Positions 7,288-14,863 of a stretch of DNA of 64,000 nt are shown one piece after another. How positions within the stretch are numbered: the stretch's first letter is position 1; the number at the start of each line of letters is the position of its first letter. This stretch comes from V1-33 sp039795165 (lineage in GTDB: Bacteria; Verrucomicrobiota; Verrucomicrobiia; Verrucomicrobiales; V1-33): positions 62,001 to 126,000 of the forward strand of contig JBDKER010000005.1 of the NCBI GenBank assembly GCA_039795165.1, given 5' to 3'. The notes under the pieces are model-generated. The model was not told where the DNA came from. It searched no databases and saw only the letters and a list, made by a program, of their open reading frames with translations. A program made the translations under genes and the position numbers.

Positions 7288-8673
7288 TTATTTCCCCTTC
7301 CGCTGGAGGTGTTTTTCGAGGTCGACGATGTATTTCTGGAGTTGGGCGGAGGGTTTGGCGGAGTTGGCGGCTTTGAAGCGGAGGAGGGCTTCTGGGAATT
7401 TCTCTTCTTCGAGGAGGAGTCGGCCGAGGCGCTGGAGGGCCTTTGATTGCATGTCCTTGTCTGAGAGTTTGCTGGCGCGTTCGAAGAAGGAAGAGGCCTT
7501 TTCGCGGACGCCGGAGGCGAGGTAGTGGTCGCCGAGGAGCATGAGGGCTTGGCCGTCGAGCGGGTTGGCATCGACGATTTGCTCCATGATGCGGGCGGCT
7601 TCGTCGTTGCGGCCTTCGGCGAGGGCCATGCGGGATTCGAGTTTGAGGAGTTGTTCCTTTTGAGGGGCGTCGAGGCTGGTGCCGCCGAGCGAGCGGATGG
7701 TGCTGATGAGGTCGCGGGATTCGATGCGGGCGTCGGCGGCCGAGAGGAGTTCGGCTTCGCGGAGGGCGGTGGCGATGTCGCGGGTTTCCTCGGTTTCGAG
7801 GGCACGTTTCCATGCGTGGAAGGCGAGGGCTGGTTGCTGGCCGCGCATATAGACATCGCCGAGAAGGCGGAGGTCCTTGCCTTTGAGTTTTCCGGCGCGG
7901 GCGAGGATTTCGAGGTTTTCGGTGGCCCGGGCGGTTTGGTCCATGGTGACGAGGACCATGGCCTGACGCTGGACGAAGTCCGTATTGTCCGGCTGGTCGC
8001 GGATCATTTCGTCGTAGAGGGCGACGACTTCCGTGTACTTCGATTGTTCGACGAGGGCACCGATGAGTCCCGTGCGCCAGTCATTCTTGTCCGGTTCGAA
8101 CATGAGGGCCATGCGGAAGGCCTGTTCGGCGGCCACGGGTTTCTTGCCCGAGAGTAGAGCGTGGCCGTAGAGTCCGTAGCTGACTGGGTCCGTGTCGCCG
8201 AGTCGGATGGCAGTGGAGAGCGCCTTGATGGCACCCGGGTAATCCTGCGTCTGGTGGAGCACGTAGCCGAGGGCGCGCCATGCGCGGCGGAAGTCGCGGT
8301 ATTTGAGAATGGCCGACTTGTAGTAGGTTGCGGCGGCCGGGAGGGCGTTCCGTTCCACGGCGACCTGGGCGAAAGTGAAGTCGAGGATACCCGATCCAGA
8401 GCCATCTGGTTTGATGGCATTCTTGATGGCCATGGCGGCTTCATCCTTTTTGCCTGCGGCCATCAATTCCTGGAACTGGGTGAGGATGGTTCGTTCCTCG
8501 TCGGTGATTTTTGGTTCTGCTTCGCTGACCTGGCCATAATTGCCGAGGAAGCGGGAGACGAATTCGCGGTCCTTCCAGACGTCGAGAGGGTAGGCGGGAG
8601 CGATGGTCTGCGCGCGGGCGGCGGGGACGAGCGCGGAGCCGGCGAGGGTGGCGGCGAGGAGGAGAGAGCGCAT
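7288..8673 (-). CDS. TPR-repeat protein of a TonB2-like motor cluster
   Basis: The 461-residue exported protein starts MRSLLLAATLAGSALVPAARAQ, a good signal peptide. The frame is open upstream, but that extension overlaps tonB and lacks a signal sequence. From about residue 60 it is a string of tetratricopeptide repeats, for example YRDFRRAWRALGYVLHQTQDYPGAI and NPLDGQALMLLGDHYLASGVREKA. It starts 16 bases after tonB ends. In the Vibrio-type TonB2 operons a TPR protein also ends the operon, after DUF3450, TtpC, ExbB, ExbD and TonB. A periplasmic scaffold role is likely but inferred. Confidence 0.85.
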   Translation of the reverse strand: MRSLLLAATLAGSALVPAARAQTIAPAYPLDVWKDREFVSRFLGNYGQVSEAEPKITDEERTILTQFQELMAAGKKDEAAMAIKNAIKPDGSGSGILDFTFAQVAVERNALPAAATYYKSAILKYRDFRRAWRALGYVLHQTQDYPGAIKALSTAIRLGDTDPVSYGLYGHALLSGKKPVAAEQAFRMALMFEPDKNDWRTGLIGALVEQSKYTEVVALYDEMIRDQPDNTDFVQRQAMVLVTMDQTARATENLEILARAGKLKGKDLRLLGDVYMRGQQPALAFHAWKRALETEETRDIATALREAELLSAADARIESRDLISTIRSLGGTSLDAPQKEQLLKLESRMALAEGRNDEAARIMEQIVDANPLDGQALMLLGDHYLASGVREKASSFFERASKLSDKDMQSKALQRLGRLLLEEEKFPEALLRFKAANSAKPSAQLQKYIVDLEKHLQRKGK

Positions 8674-8689
8674 GGGAAAAGGGATGCGG

Positions 8690-9457
8690 TCAGCCCTGGA
8701 ACGAGAAGGGTTGCTGCATTTTGAAGGCCACCGGTTTGCCATCGCGCACGCCTGGCTTGAAGCGCCACTGGCGGACAGCAGTCATGCAATTGCGGAGGAG
8801 TTCCGGGTGATCCGATTCGACTGGGCGGACTTCGGCGACGGCACCGTCCGGTCCGACGATGAGGAGGAGCTTGACCTTGCCGGCGACGCCTTTGACTGGC
8901 TTGGGATTGACCCTCGTGGTCACGGTGGGTTTGTTGTCGAGATCGGAGGAAGAGATCATGGATCCCGACGAGGCGAGAGAACCGCCGGGGAGGCCCGTGC
9001 CACCGGCGAAGCCGACGCCACCGAGGCCAGCGGCGGAGGCTCCCATGCCATCGCCTGCGGAGCCGCCGAGGGCCGAGCTGAGATCAGAAAGGCTGAGGTT
9101 GGCCATGGCCGGGGCGGCGTCCTGGGCTGAGGCTGCCTGGCTGAGGGAAGCGACCTGTTCCTCCGTTTCGCTGGGTGGGGGAGGTTCGTCCTCCGCCTGC
9201 GGTTCCGGTTTGTTTTCCTGTTTTGGTTCCTCCAGCTGGACATTCTCCACGACCACCTTCTTGGGGCCTTCCGGGGCAGCGTGTTTCGGCATGAGCATGC
9301 CACCGAACAGGAAGATCACTAGGTGGGCTCCCACGCCGATCATGAGAGCGAGGAAGAGCCGGGGGCTTTTCTCGGGACGGTCAGCGGCGCGGCGGGTGCG
9401 GTAATCCGCGTCCGGCGGCAGATCTGCGGCGGGTTTGCTGCGGATGAGGAAGGCCAT
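8690..9457 (-). CDS. tonB: Energy transducer TonB
   Basis: The 255-residue product has an N-terminal cytoplasmic tail and one membrane helix (LFLALMIGVGAHLVIFLFGGML). A Pro/Glu-rich periplasmic spacer (EEPKQENKPEPQAEDEPPPP) and a glycine/serine-rich segment follow. It ends in a TonB C-terminal domain containing VGPDGAVAEVRPVESDHPEL and AVRQWRFKPGVRDGKPV. TonB couples the proton-motive force, through ExbB and ExbD, to outer-membrane receptors. ATG 9457 is chosen because it lies just before the membrane anchor and 19 bases after exbD. The likely client is the receptor at 21722-24709, given the shared locus. Confidence 0.93.
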   Translation of the reverse strand: MAFLIRSKPAADLPPDADYRTRRAADRPEKSPRLFLALMIGVGAHLVIFLFGGMLMPKHAAPEGPKKVVVENVQLEEPKQENKPEPQAEDEPPPPSETEEQVASLSQAASAQDAAPAMANLSLSDLSSALGGSAGDGMGASAAGLGGVGFAGGTGLPGGSLASSGSMISSSDLDNKPTVTTRVNPKPVKGVAGKVKLLLIVGPDGAVAEVRPVESDHPELLRNCMTAVRQWRFKPGVRDGKPVAFKMQQPFSFQG

Positions 9458-9476
9458 GGGAATGATGAGGCTGAGG

Positions 9477-9884
9477 TTACTTGCGTTCCACGGACAGACC
9501 GACATTGCTGATGCCGAGCTTCTTGATTTCATCGACTGCCTTGACCATCTGCGTCCAGCTGGCGTCGCCATCGCCATTGACCATCACCTGGCAGTCCTTT
9601 GATTCCGCTTTGAGGGCATTGAGTTTGACGCTGAGCTGCGGTGCTGCGACCTTCTCCTTGTTGAAGAACATTTCGCCATTGGCCATTACTGTGACCGTGG
9701 CGGTGGCCTTCTTCTTTTCAGCGGGAGCGGCTGCCGAGGCAGCGGGAACCTTCACCTTCATGCCCTCGTTCTTCGACATGGAGAGCGCCATGAGCGTCAT
9801 GGTCGCGAGCAGAAAGAAGACGATATCGATGAGTGGAATGATCTCGATTTTGGCGACCTTTTTGGCCTTCTTCGCGAATTTCAT
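9477..9884 (-). CDS. exbD: Biopolymer transport protein ExbD/TolR
   Basis: The 135-residue protein has a lysine-rich cytoplasmic N-terminus and a single helix with the proton-carrying Asp in IIPLIDIVFFLLATMTLM. A small periplasmic domain (VTVMANGEMFFNKEKVAAPQL...VGLSVERK) follows. Size and layout are normal for ExbD. It lies 8 bases after the ExbB fusion and 19 bases before tonB. ExbD forms the ion-conducting stator with ExbB and passes energy to TonB. Confidence 0.93.
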   Translation of the reverse strand: MKFAKKAKKVAKIEIIPLIDIVFFLLATMTLMALSMSKNEGMKVKVPAASAAAPAEKKKATATVTVMANGEMFFNKEKVAAPQLSVKLNALKAESKDCQVMVNGDGDASWTQMVKAVDEIKKLGISNVGLSVERK

Positions 9885-9892
9885 CGGGTGAA

Positions 9893-11383
9893 TCAGGCGG
9901 CTGCTTCCTGACCGGAAGCGAGTTCATGAGTTTCCGCGGAGATGATGCTGCGGGCGCGGGCCTTGAGGAGTTTGTCACCATTGCGCTGGACGATGAGTTC
10001 GAGTCGGGTGGCGGCCGTTTCGAGTTCGTGTTCCGCGTCTTCGACCATCTTATTGAGGTAGTTGAAGGGGATGAGGCCGGCCATGGCGATGAGGAGACCG
10101 AAGGCTGTGGCGATGAGTGCTTCCGCGATACCGCCGGTGATGGCCCCGCCCGCCGAGAGGTCGCCCGTGACCATGGAGAAGGTGTGCATCATCCCGGTGA
10201 CCGTACCGAGCAGACCGAGGAGCGGAGCGATCGTGATCCCCGTGTCGAGGATCATGAAGCCCCACTTCATGCGTTTGATTTCCTTTGAAGCGGAGAGCGA
10301 GAGGGCATCGCTGATGGAAGTGTCGGCATGGTCGAGGGCGTAGCCGAGTGCGCGGGCCACATAGTCGGCGCTGCCATTACCGATTTTCGAGGCAGTGTCG
10401 AAATCGCTGTTTTCGCAGGCTTCGAGGACGCGGGCCACATCCTTCGGGCGTCGGCGCGTCTTTTCGCGCAGAATGAACCAGAAGCGCTGCAGGGCCACGG
10501 ACGCCACGAGAATGGAAACGAAGAGCAGAGGCCACATGATGGGGCCGCCGGCGATGAAGGTATCGGCCAGGCTGTGCTTTTTGACGAACTGCTGAATGGC
10601 CGTGCCGAGCGAGGGATCGAGCGGGAGGATACCCGTGCCTGTGGTGGCGAGTTGCTGGATGCCTGGAGTCATGGTGGGGTCGAGGGTGCGGATGACTGGG
10701 TTGGTGGAGCCGGTCTGGCCCATGGCGAATCCGGCGGTGCTGCCGTCCGGCGTGGAGAAGACGGCGACTGGGCCGACGAGGGCGAAGGTGCCCTTCTGGA
10801 CGACACCGGCGGCGTTGACGGCCTGGCCTTCGAAGCGGGTGCCGCCGATGATTTCGCGGAGACGTTCTGCCGAGCGCTGGAGGAGATTGATCTGGAGCGA
10901 GAACTTCTCGCGGAGGGGCATTTCAGCGACTTCCGGGGCCTTGCGGGCTGCGTCGAGTTCCGTGGCGTAGCGCTGGACCTCGGCGGGGTGCAGACGGCCT
11001 TCGAAGCCGCGGGCGTATTCGTCGAGAATATTGGAAACGACCTGATTTTCGTCGGCGCTGAGTTTATTGGCGGAGCGCAGATTGGTGATGTCGAGTTCCA
11101 GCTGATTGACTTCGATCATGAGGGGATCGAATTCGTCCTGCATGTCGCGGAGGGCTTCCTCGCGGGCCTTGAGTTCGCGGTTCAGTGGTTCCTTTTCCTT
11201 CTGGATTTCCGATTGGAGGGAGCTGAGGCGGGCGATGCTGCGGTCGAGGTCCGCTTTGGCGGATTCCGAGGCTGTGGCGAGGACCGCGGGCACCTTGGGT
11301 GGAAGCGGGGTGGCCGGGCGCTGGGGGGACTGCGCATGGGCGACCGCGGCGGTCAGGATGAGGAGGCGGAGGGAGCGCTTCAT
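9893..11383 (-). CDS. TtpC-like MotA/TolQ/ExbB proton channel protein with long periplasmic N-terminus
   Basis: The 496-residue product begins with a signal peptide (MKRSLRLLILTAAVAHAQ). A coiled-coil region of about 150 residues (SLQSEIQKEKEPLNRELKAREEAL) and a further periplasmic stretch to about residue 290 follow. The C-terminal 200 residues are a standard ExbB: GPIMWPLLFVSILVASVAL, ITIAPLLGLLGTVTGMMHTF and AEALIATAFGLLIAMAGLIPF. This fusion is the layout of TtpC, the extra ExbB-like subunit of TonB2 systems in Vibrio. Those systems also have a separate short ExbB, and none is visible here, so this protein may serve both roles. Its ATG overlaps the stop of the DUF3450 gene by four bases. 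Confidence 0.88.
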   Translation of the reverse strand: MKRSLRLLILTAAVAHAQSPQRPATPLPPKVPAVLATASESAKADLDRSIARLSSLQSEIQKEKEPLNRELKAREEALRDMQDEFDPLMIEVNQLELDITNLRSANKLSADENQVVSNILDEYARGFEGRLHPAEVQRYATELDAARKAPEVAEMPLREKFSLQINLLQRSAERLREIIGGTRFEGQAVNAAGVVQKGTFALVGPVAVFSTPDGSTAGFAMGQTGSTNPVIRTLDPTMTPGIQQLATTGTGILPLDPSLGTAIQQFVKKHSLADTFIAGGPIMWPLLFVSILVASVALQRFWFILREKTRRRPKDVARVLEACENSDFDTASKIGNGSADYVARALGYALDHADTSISDALSLSASKEIKRMKWGFMILDTGITIAPLLGLLGTVTGMMHTFSMVTGDLSAGGAITGGIAEALIATAFGLLIAMAGLIPFNYLNKMVEDAEHELETAATRLELIVQRNGDKLLKARARSIISAETHELASGQEAAA

Positions 11384-12240
11384 TTTACGGAGGCAGGCAG
11401 AGGGAAGACTTTGGGCGAACCGGACTTGTCGAGGACGTCGATGATCTGGGTGACGTCGCGGGCGATCTCGTTGCGGGTGGTCCATTGCCAGCCGCTGGGA
11501 CCGGGCGTGCCGGTGCCCGCGAAGTCTCCGGCGAGGTTCACGAAGTAGGCCTGACCGAGGCCGACGTAGACGACCGTGACATTCGTTTCGCGGCCGTCCG
11601 GCAGCTTGCGGGTTTCCACCGCTTTGTGGAGAAGTGGGCAGGCCTGATTGACCTGGTCGATGAGTCCGACGATCGCCTGGTAGCGGGAAGCGATGGGAAT
11701 GACCTTTTCCTTGCCGGCTGCGGAGTCGCGCAGGGCTTCTTCGCGGGCCTTCTGCGAGGCATCGAGCTGGGCGACGAGGATATCGAGTTTCTTTTCCTTC
11801 GCGATGGATTCGGGGACGAGAGCGACGGCTTCGCGGACGGCTTTCTCGAGGGCATCGGCCATGGCATTGACCTCCGTGGCGGTTTCGCGGATCCTTGTCT
11901 TTTCGAGGAGCATTTCCTCCTTCTTGGCGAGGGCCTCTTCCTTCCGTTTTTTGGCGTCGGCGATCTTTTCCTGGAGTTCACGGATCTGACCGTTGACCAG
12001 CTCGATCTGTCCGCGCAGCAGGGCTTTGCCTTCGTCCCATTCGCGGCGTTCGTCCGTGACGCGCTTCTCCGTTTCCGCCCATTTCTGGAGGGTTTCGCGG
12101 GTGCTTTCGTAGCTTACCGCAGGGGTCGCGGTCGTGGCGGGGGACGGAGCCGGCGGAGCGGGATTGGGAGCCGGAGCAGGCTTCTGGGCAGCGAGATTCC
12201 CGGTGATGAGGAGCAGGGAAAGGAGGGAAGGCAGGCGCAT
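11380..12240 (-). CDS. DUF3450 family periplasmic coiled-coil protein
   Basis: The 286-residue product has a signal peptide (MRLPSLLSLLLITGNLAAQ) and a Pro/Ala-rich linker. A long coiled coil follows (ALLRGQIELVNGQIRELQEKIADAKKRKEEALAKKEEML), then a globular end with VVYVGLGQAYFVNLAGDFAGTG. Layout and position before an ExbB-type gene match DUF3450 proteins of TonB2-like operons. Translation is coupled to the downstream ExbB fusion by an ATGA overlap. It is the first gene of the motor operon; the 120-bp leader (12241-12360) holds repeated CTGTCA-type motifs. The molecular role is unknown, but a periplasmic partner of the stator is likely. Confidence 0.85.
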   Translation of the reverse strand: MRLPSLLSLLLITGNLAAQKPAPAPNPAPPAPSPATTATPAVSYESTRETLQKWAETEKRVTDERREWDEGKALLRGQIELVNGQIRELQEKIADAKKRKEEALAKKEEMLLEKTRIRETATEVNAMADALEKAVREAVALVPESIAKEKKLDILVAQLDASQKAREEALRDSAAGKEKVIPIASRYQAIVGLIDQVNQACPLLHKAVETRKLPDGRETNVTVVYVGLGQAYFVNLAGDFAGTGTPGPSGWQWTTRNEIARDVTQIIDVLDKSGSPKVFPLPASVK

Positions 12241-12305
12241 GGAGGGAGAGTCAATGCATGTATAGACGCGATCCTCTACTCTGCGGGTTCTTCGTGGTGA
12301 CGATC

Positions 12306-12360
12306 CTGTCACTCACGATTTTGTCACATGGGTTCGGATTGACCGGAAAGAACCTGTCAG
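12306..12360. promoter_or_regulatory. Repeated CTGTCA/TTGTCA motifs upstream of the TonB-motor operon
   Basis: Three related heptamers occur on the + strand in the leader of the minus-strand motor operon: CTGTCAC (12306-12312), TTGTCAC (12321-12327) and CTGTCAG (12354-12360). The first and third share CCTGTCA(C/G)TCA. The half-sites look like Pho-box halves, but the spacings are not the canonical 11-base period. They are reported as a candidate regulator site only. Confidence 0.3.
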
Positions 12361-13392
12361 TCAGCGCCGCTGCACGGGATCGAGTGGATTGGCCGGGCTG
12401 GTGGGCGGCCCTTGGATCTGTGGGGTGGCCGCTGGCGACGCTGCCGGGGCCGCTGCGTTGGCCTTCTCGCGGAGTTCCGGGAAATTGGGGAGGATGTCGC
12501 TATAGGAAGTGGCTAGGGCGCGGTAGCAGACCGTGGCGGCGGCGGCTTTCCCCTGTCTTTCCCATTGGGAAGCCTGGGCTGCGAGCGAGAGGACCATCTG
12601 GCGGCGGAGGGAAGCGAGGCGGTGCGCTGCTTCCGGGGCCTTTTCGCTGGTTGGGTGGACGGCAAGGAAATCGCTGAAGGCCGTGATGGCCCTTTCGCGG
12701 TCCGCGTCCGTGGCGTTCGTGCGGTCCGCGTGATTGGCGGTGATCATGGCTGCCTGGAACGAGGAATCGTCTGCGAGGTGGTGTTCCGGCTGATGGGCAG
12801 CGAGGTCGAGGAGGGTGGAGCGGGCCTCCTCGAGGCGACCGTACTGCTGGAGGGCGATGGCGAGGTTGTAGCTGGCTTCAGCGGATCCTTCGGCGGTGCG
12901 GGCATTGGCTAGGGACGTCTGCGTCATTCCGAGGATTTCATCGCGGGTGAGACGCTGGAGGGATTTGCGCGGCAGTTTGCTGCGTTCCACCAGTTCCATG
13001 CGGCGGATGAGTTCGCTGCAGATGCTCAGTTGCCCCCGGACGGCGTTGCTGAAGTGGCCACTGTCCGGGTATTCATCCACGACCTTCTGATAGGCGAGCC
13101 ATGCGGATGAGAATTCTCCGCTTTGTTCGAGGAGGGAACCCGTCTGAAAGTTGGCGGCTCCGGCGAAGGGCGTACGTGCGCAGAGCGAGCGGACCTTTTC
13201 GAATTTCGCGAGGGCGTCCTGCGTATCGCCCCGGGCTGCGCGGGCCATGCCGTCCTTGTAGAGACGTTCGGCCACCTCCGTGTTGCCGGACCACGGCGAG
13301 CCCTTGCTCTTCTTGAGGAGGGGAGGCCATGCGCCGGAGGCAGCATCGGCTGCAAGAAAGCAGGCAGCGCAGATGCAGGAGGCCAGCTTCAC
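12361..13392 (-). CDS. TPR/BamD-like periplasmic protein
   Basis: The 343-residue product starts at GTG 13392 with a signal-like N-terminus (KLASCICAACFLAADAASG). It has TPR-type repeats such as ERLYKDGMARAARGDTQDALAKFEKV and FSSAWLAYQKVVDEYPDSGHFSNA, which resemble the outer-membrane lipoprotein YfiO/BamD and CpoB families. The C-terminus is Pro/Ala rich. The stop of the upstream lipoprotein gene is only 3 bases from this start, so the two are probably co-translated. The cysteines in the signal region do not form a clean lipobox. A role in assembling the surface proteins of this locus is possible but unproven. Confidence 0.7.
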   Translation of the reverse strand: MKLASCICAACFLAADAASGAWPPLLKKSKGSPWSGNTEVAERLYKDGMARAARGDTQDALAKFEKVRSLCARTPFAGAANFQTGSLLEQSGEFSSAWLAYQKVVDEYPDSGHFSNAVRGQLSICSELIRRMELVERSKLPRKSLQRLTRDEILGMTQTSLANARTAEGSAEASYNLAIALQQYGRLEEARSTLLDLAAHQPEHHLADDSSFQAAMITANHADRTNATDADRERAITAFSDFLAVHPTSEKAPEAAHRLASLRRQMVLSLAAQASQWERQGKAAAATVCYRALATSYSDILPNFPELREKANAAAPAASPAATPQIQGPPTSPANPLDPVQRR

Positions 13393-13395
13393 GGA

Positions 13396-13878
13396 TTACG
13401 GAAGCGGAGTGGCGGGAGCGGGCAGGGGCGGCGTCCCGAAGAGGTCGGCAGCCGAACCGGAGGAGCCGCCAGTGGCAGCGGGAGTGGCGAGGTCCGGGCG
13501 GTAGGTCTTCTGGAGAGATTCCTCCGATTGCTTACCGTATGTCACTGTTCCGAGGCTGACGAAGACGCCCATTTTCTTCCATGGGTTGGGGACTTCGCGT
13601 TCTTCGCCGGGGTAGAGATTCTTCACGTAGCCACTGTTGGGTCCGGCGGCATCGACATGAGGCACGCCAGGTTGATCGGCGATGGTGTAGTCGAAGCTGA
13701 GCACCTGAGTGCCAGCGTTGCGGAAGCGGATGATGTGTTCCGTATTGTCTTCGTCGATGATGCGGTTGGAGACCCGCAGAGTGACGGGGTGATCTGGGAA
13801 GGAGACTGGGCGGCTGCTCACGGTGGTGCAGGAGACCGCGAAGGCAGCCGGAAGAATGAAGGCGAGAAAGCGCGTCAT
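13396..13878 (-). CDS. Lipoprotein of unknown function
   Basis: The 160-residue product has a lipoprotein signal (MTRFLAFILPAAFAVSC, lipobox AVSC with Cys17). The mature part reads as a small beta domain (VTLRVSNRIIDEDNTEHIIRF) with a Pro/Ala-rich tail. It somewhat resembles YcfL-type (DUF1425) lipoproteins, but that is weak. It lies between an outer-membrane barrel gene (24 bases upstream) and a TPR gene (3 bases downstream), all on the minus strand, so a cell-envelope complex is plausible. Confidence 0.65.
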   Translation of the reverse strand: MTRFLAFILPAAFAVSCTTVSSRPVSFPDHPVTLRVSNRIIDEDNTEHIIRFRNAGTQVLSFDYTIADQPGVPHVDAAGPNSGYVKNLYPGEEREVPNPWKKMGVFVSLGTVTYGKQSEESLQKTYRPDLATPAATGGSSGSAADLFGTPPLPAPATPLP

Positions 13879-13902
13879 GGATGGGTTATGGAAAGGGTGG
13901 GA

Positions 13903-14733
13903 TCAGTAGCGGAGGCGCAGGCCGGCCATCCACGATTCGTGGCGGTAGTCGCTGGCGGGACCGAAGTCCGCGAGGTCGAGTCGGCGGTACTCGCCGTACA
14001 CCGAGAAGCGGTCATTGATGTTGTATTCGACGCCTGCGAAGAATTGCTGAGCGAAGACGAATTCGTCCATTTCGAAGACACTGACGCTGGCGGACTTTGT
14101 GGGGTCCTTGGTGACCGTCTGGGTTTCGCGGAACCAGAGTTGGGCTCCGCCGATTCCGTAGCCGAGGTATGGCCGGACCCGGCTGAGGTATGGTCCGAGG
14201 CGGGCGCGGTAGCGTTTCAGGTCGAGTGTGATGCTGCCATTCAGCATGAAGAGGACGGCATTGAGATCCGTCTGGAAGCTGACGAGGCCGTCGGCGGGGA
14301 TCTGGTCGGCTGCTGGAAAGTATGGCTCGACCACGGTGGTGGGAGGAGCGCCGGGGAAGGGAGGCGGGAGCGTGGCTACGCCGAGGGGTTGTTCGCCGGG
14401 CAGGGAGCCTCTGATTTCGCTGTTCATGAAGAAGCTCTCGAATTCGAGGCCGAGTTCGAGGGGGAGGCGCTTCTGTTTCCATTGGTAGCCGACTTCGAAG
14501 CCAGCGATGGCGTTGCCGGTGTCATCGCCGGAACGGTAATTGAAAGTGCGGCCGTCCGGGTAGGTTAGTGCGAGGTTTACGCTCTGGGCCTGCGAGCTGC
14601 CGCCGAAGACGCCCACGTAGGGACCGTACTTCTTTTTGGCTTTCGCTTCGATGGCCTCCTTGAGGTTGGCTTCTCCGGCGAGGGATAATCCGCAGAGCGC
14701 AGCGGTCGTGACAGAGAGGATTCGGAGAAACAT
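13903..14733 (-). CDS. Outer-membrane beta-barrel protein
   Basis: The 276-residue product has a signal peptide (MFLRILSVTTAALCGLSLAG). The body has alternating-polarity strands, for example YGPYVGVFGGSSQAQSVNLALTY, FEVGYQWKQKRLPLELGLEFE and VRPYLGYGIGGAQLW. It ends in SWMAGLRLRY with a terminal aromatic, as in small eight-stranded barrels of the OmpW/OmpA type. It is the first gene of a minus-strand trio with a lipoprotein and a TPR protein, and is divergent from the pseudoprotease gene at 14864. The substrate is unknown. Confidence 0.75.
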   Translation of the reverse strand: MFLRILSVTTAALCGLSLAGEANLKEAIEAKAKKKYGPYVGVFGGSSQAQSVNLALTYPDGRTFNYRSGDDTGNAIAGFEVGYQWKQKRLPLELGLEFESFFMNSEIRGSLPGEQPLGVATLPPPFPGAPPTTVVEPYFPAADQIPADGLVSFQTDLNAVLFMLNGSITLDLKRYRARLGPYLSRVRPYLGYGIGGAQLWFRETQTVTKDPTKSASVSVFEMDEFVFAQQFFAGVEYNINDRFSVYGEYRRLDLADFGPASDYRHESWMAGLRLRY

Positions 14734-14863
14734 AGACGGATAGTTGAACGGGATCCTCCGTTCATAGAATTGGCATGGCGGATCCGGTAGTTGTGTTTAG
14801 AAACAAAATCGTCACACGCTGCCGGGGTGCTTTAGCTTGCGGCTGAGCTGAGCGGCGGGACAC

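Noticed and set aside
12306..12327. Canonical PhoB box
   Set aside because: The half-sites are similar but 15 bases apart, not 11. It is kept only as a weak candidate regulatory site.
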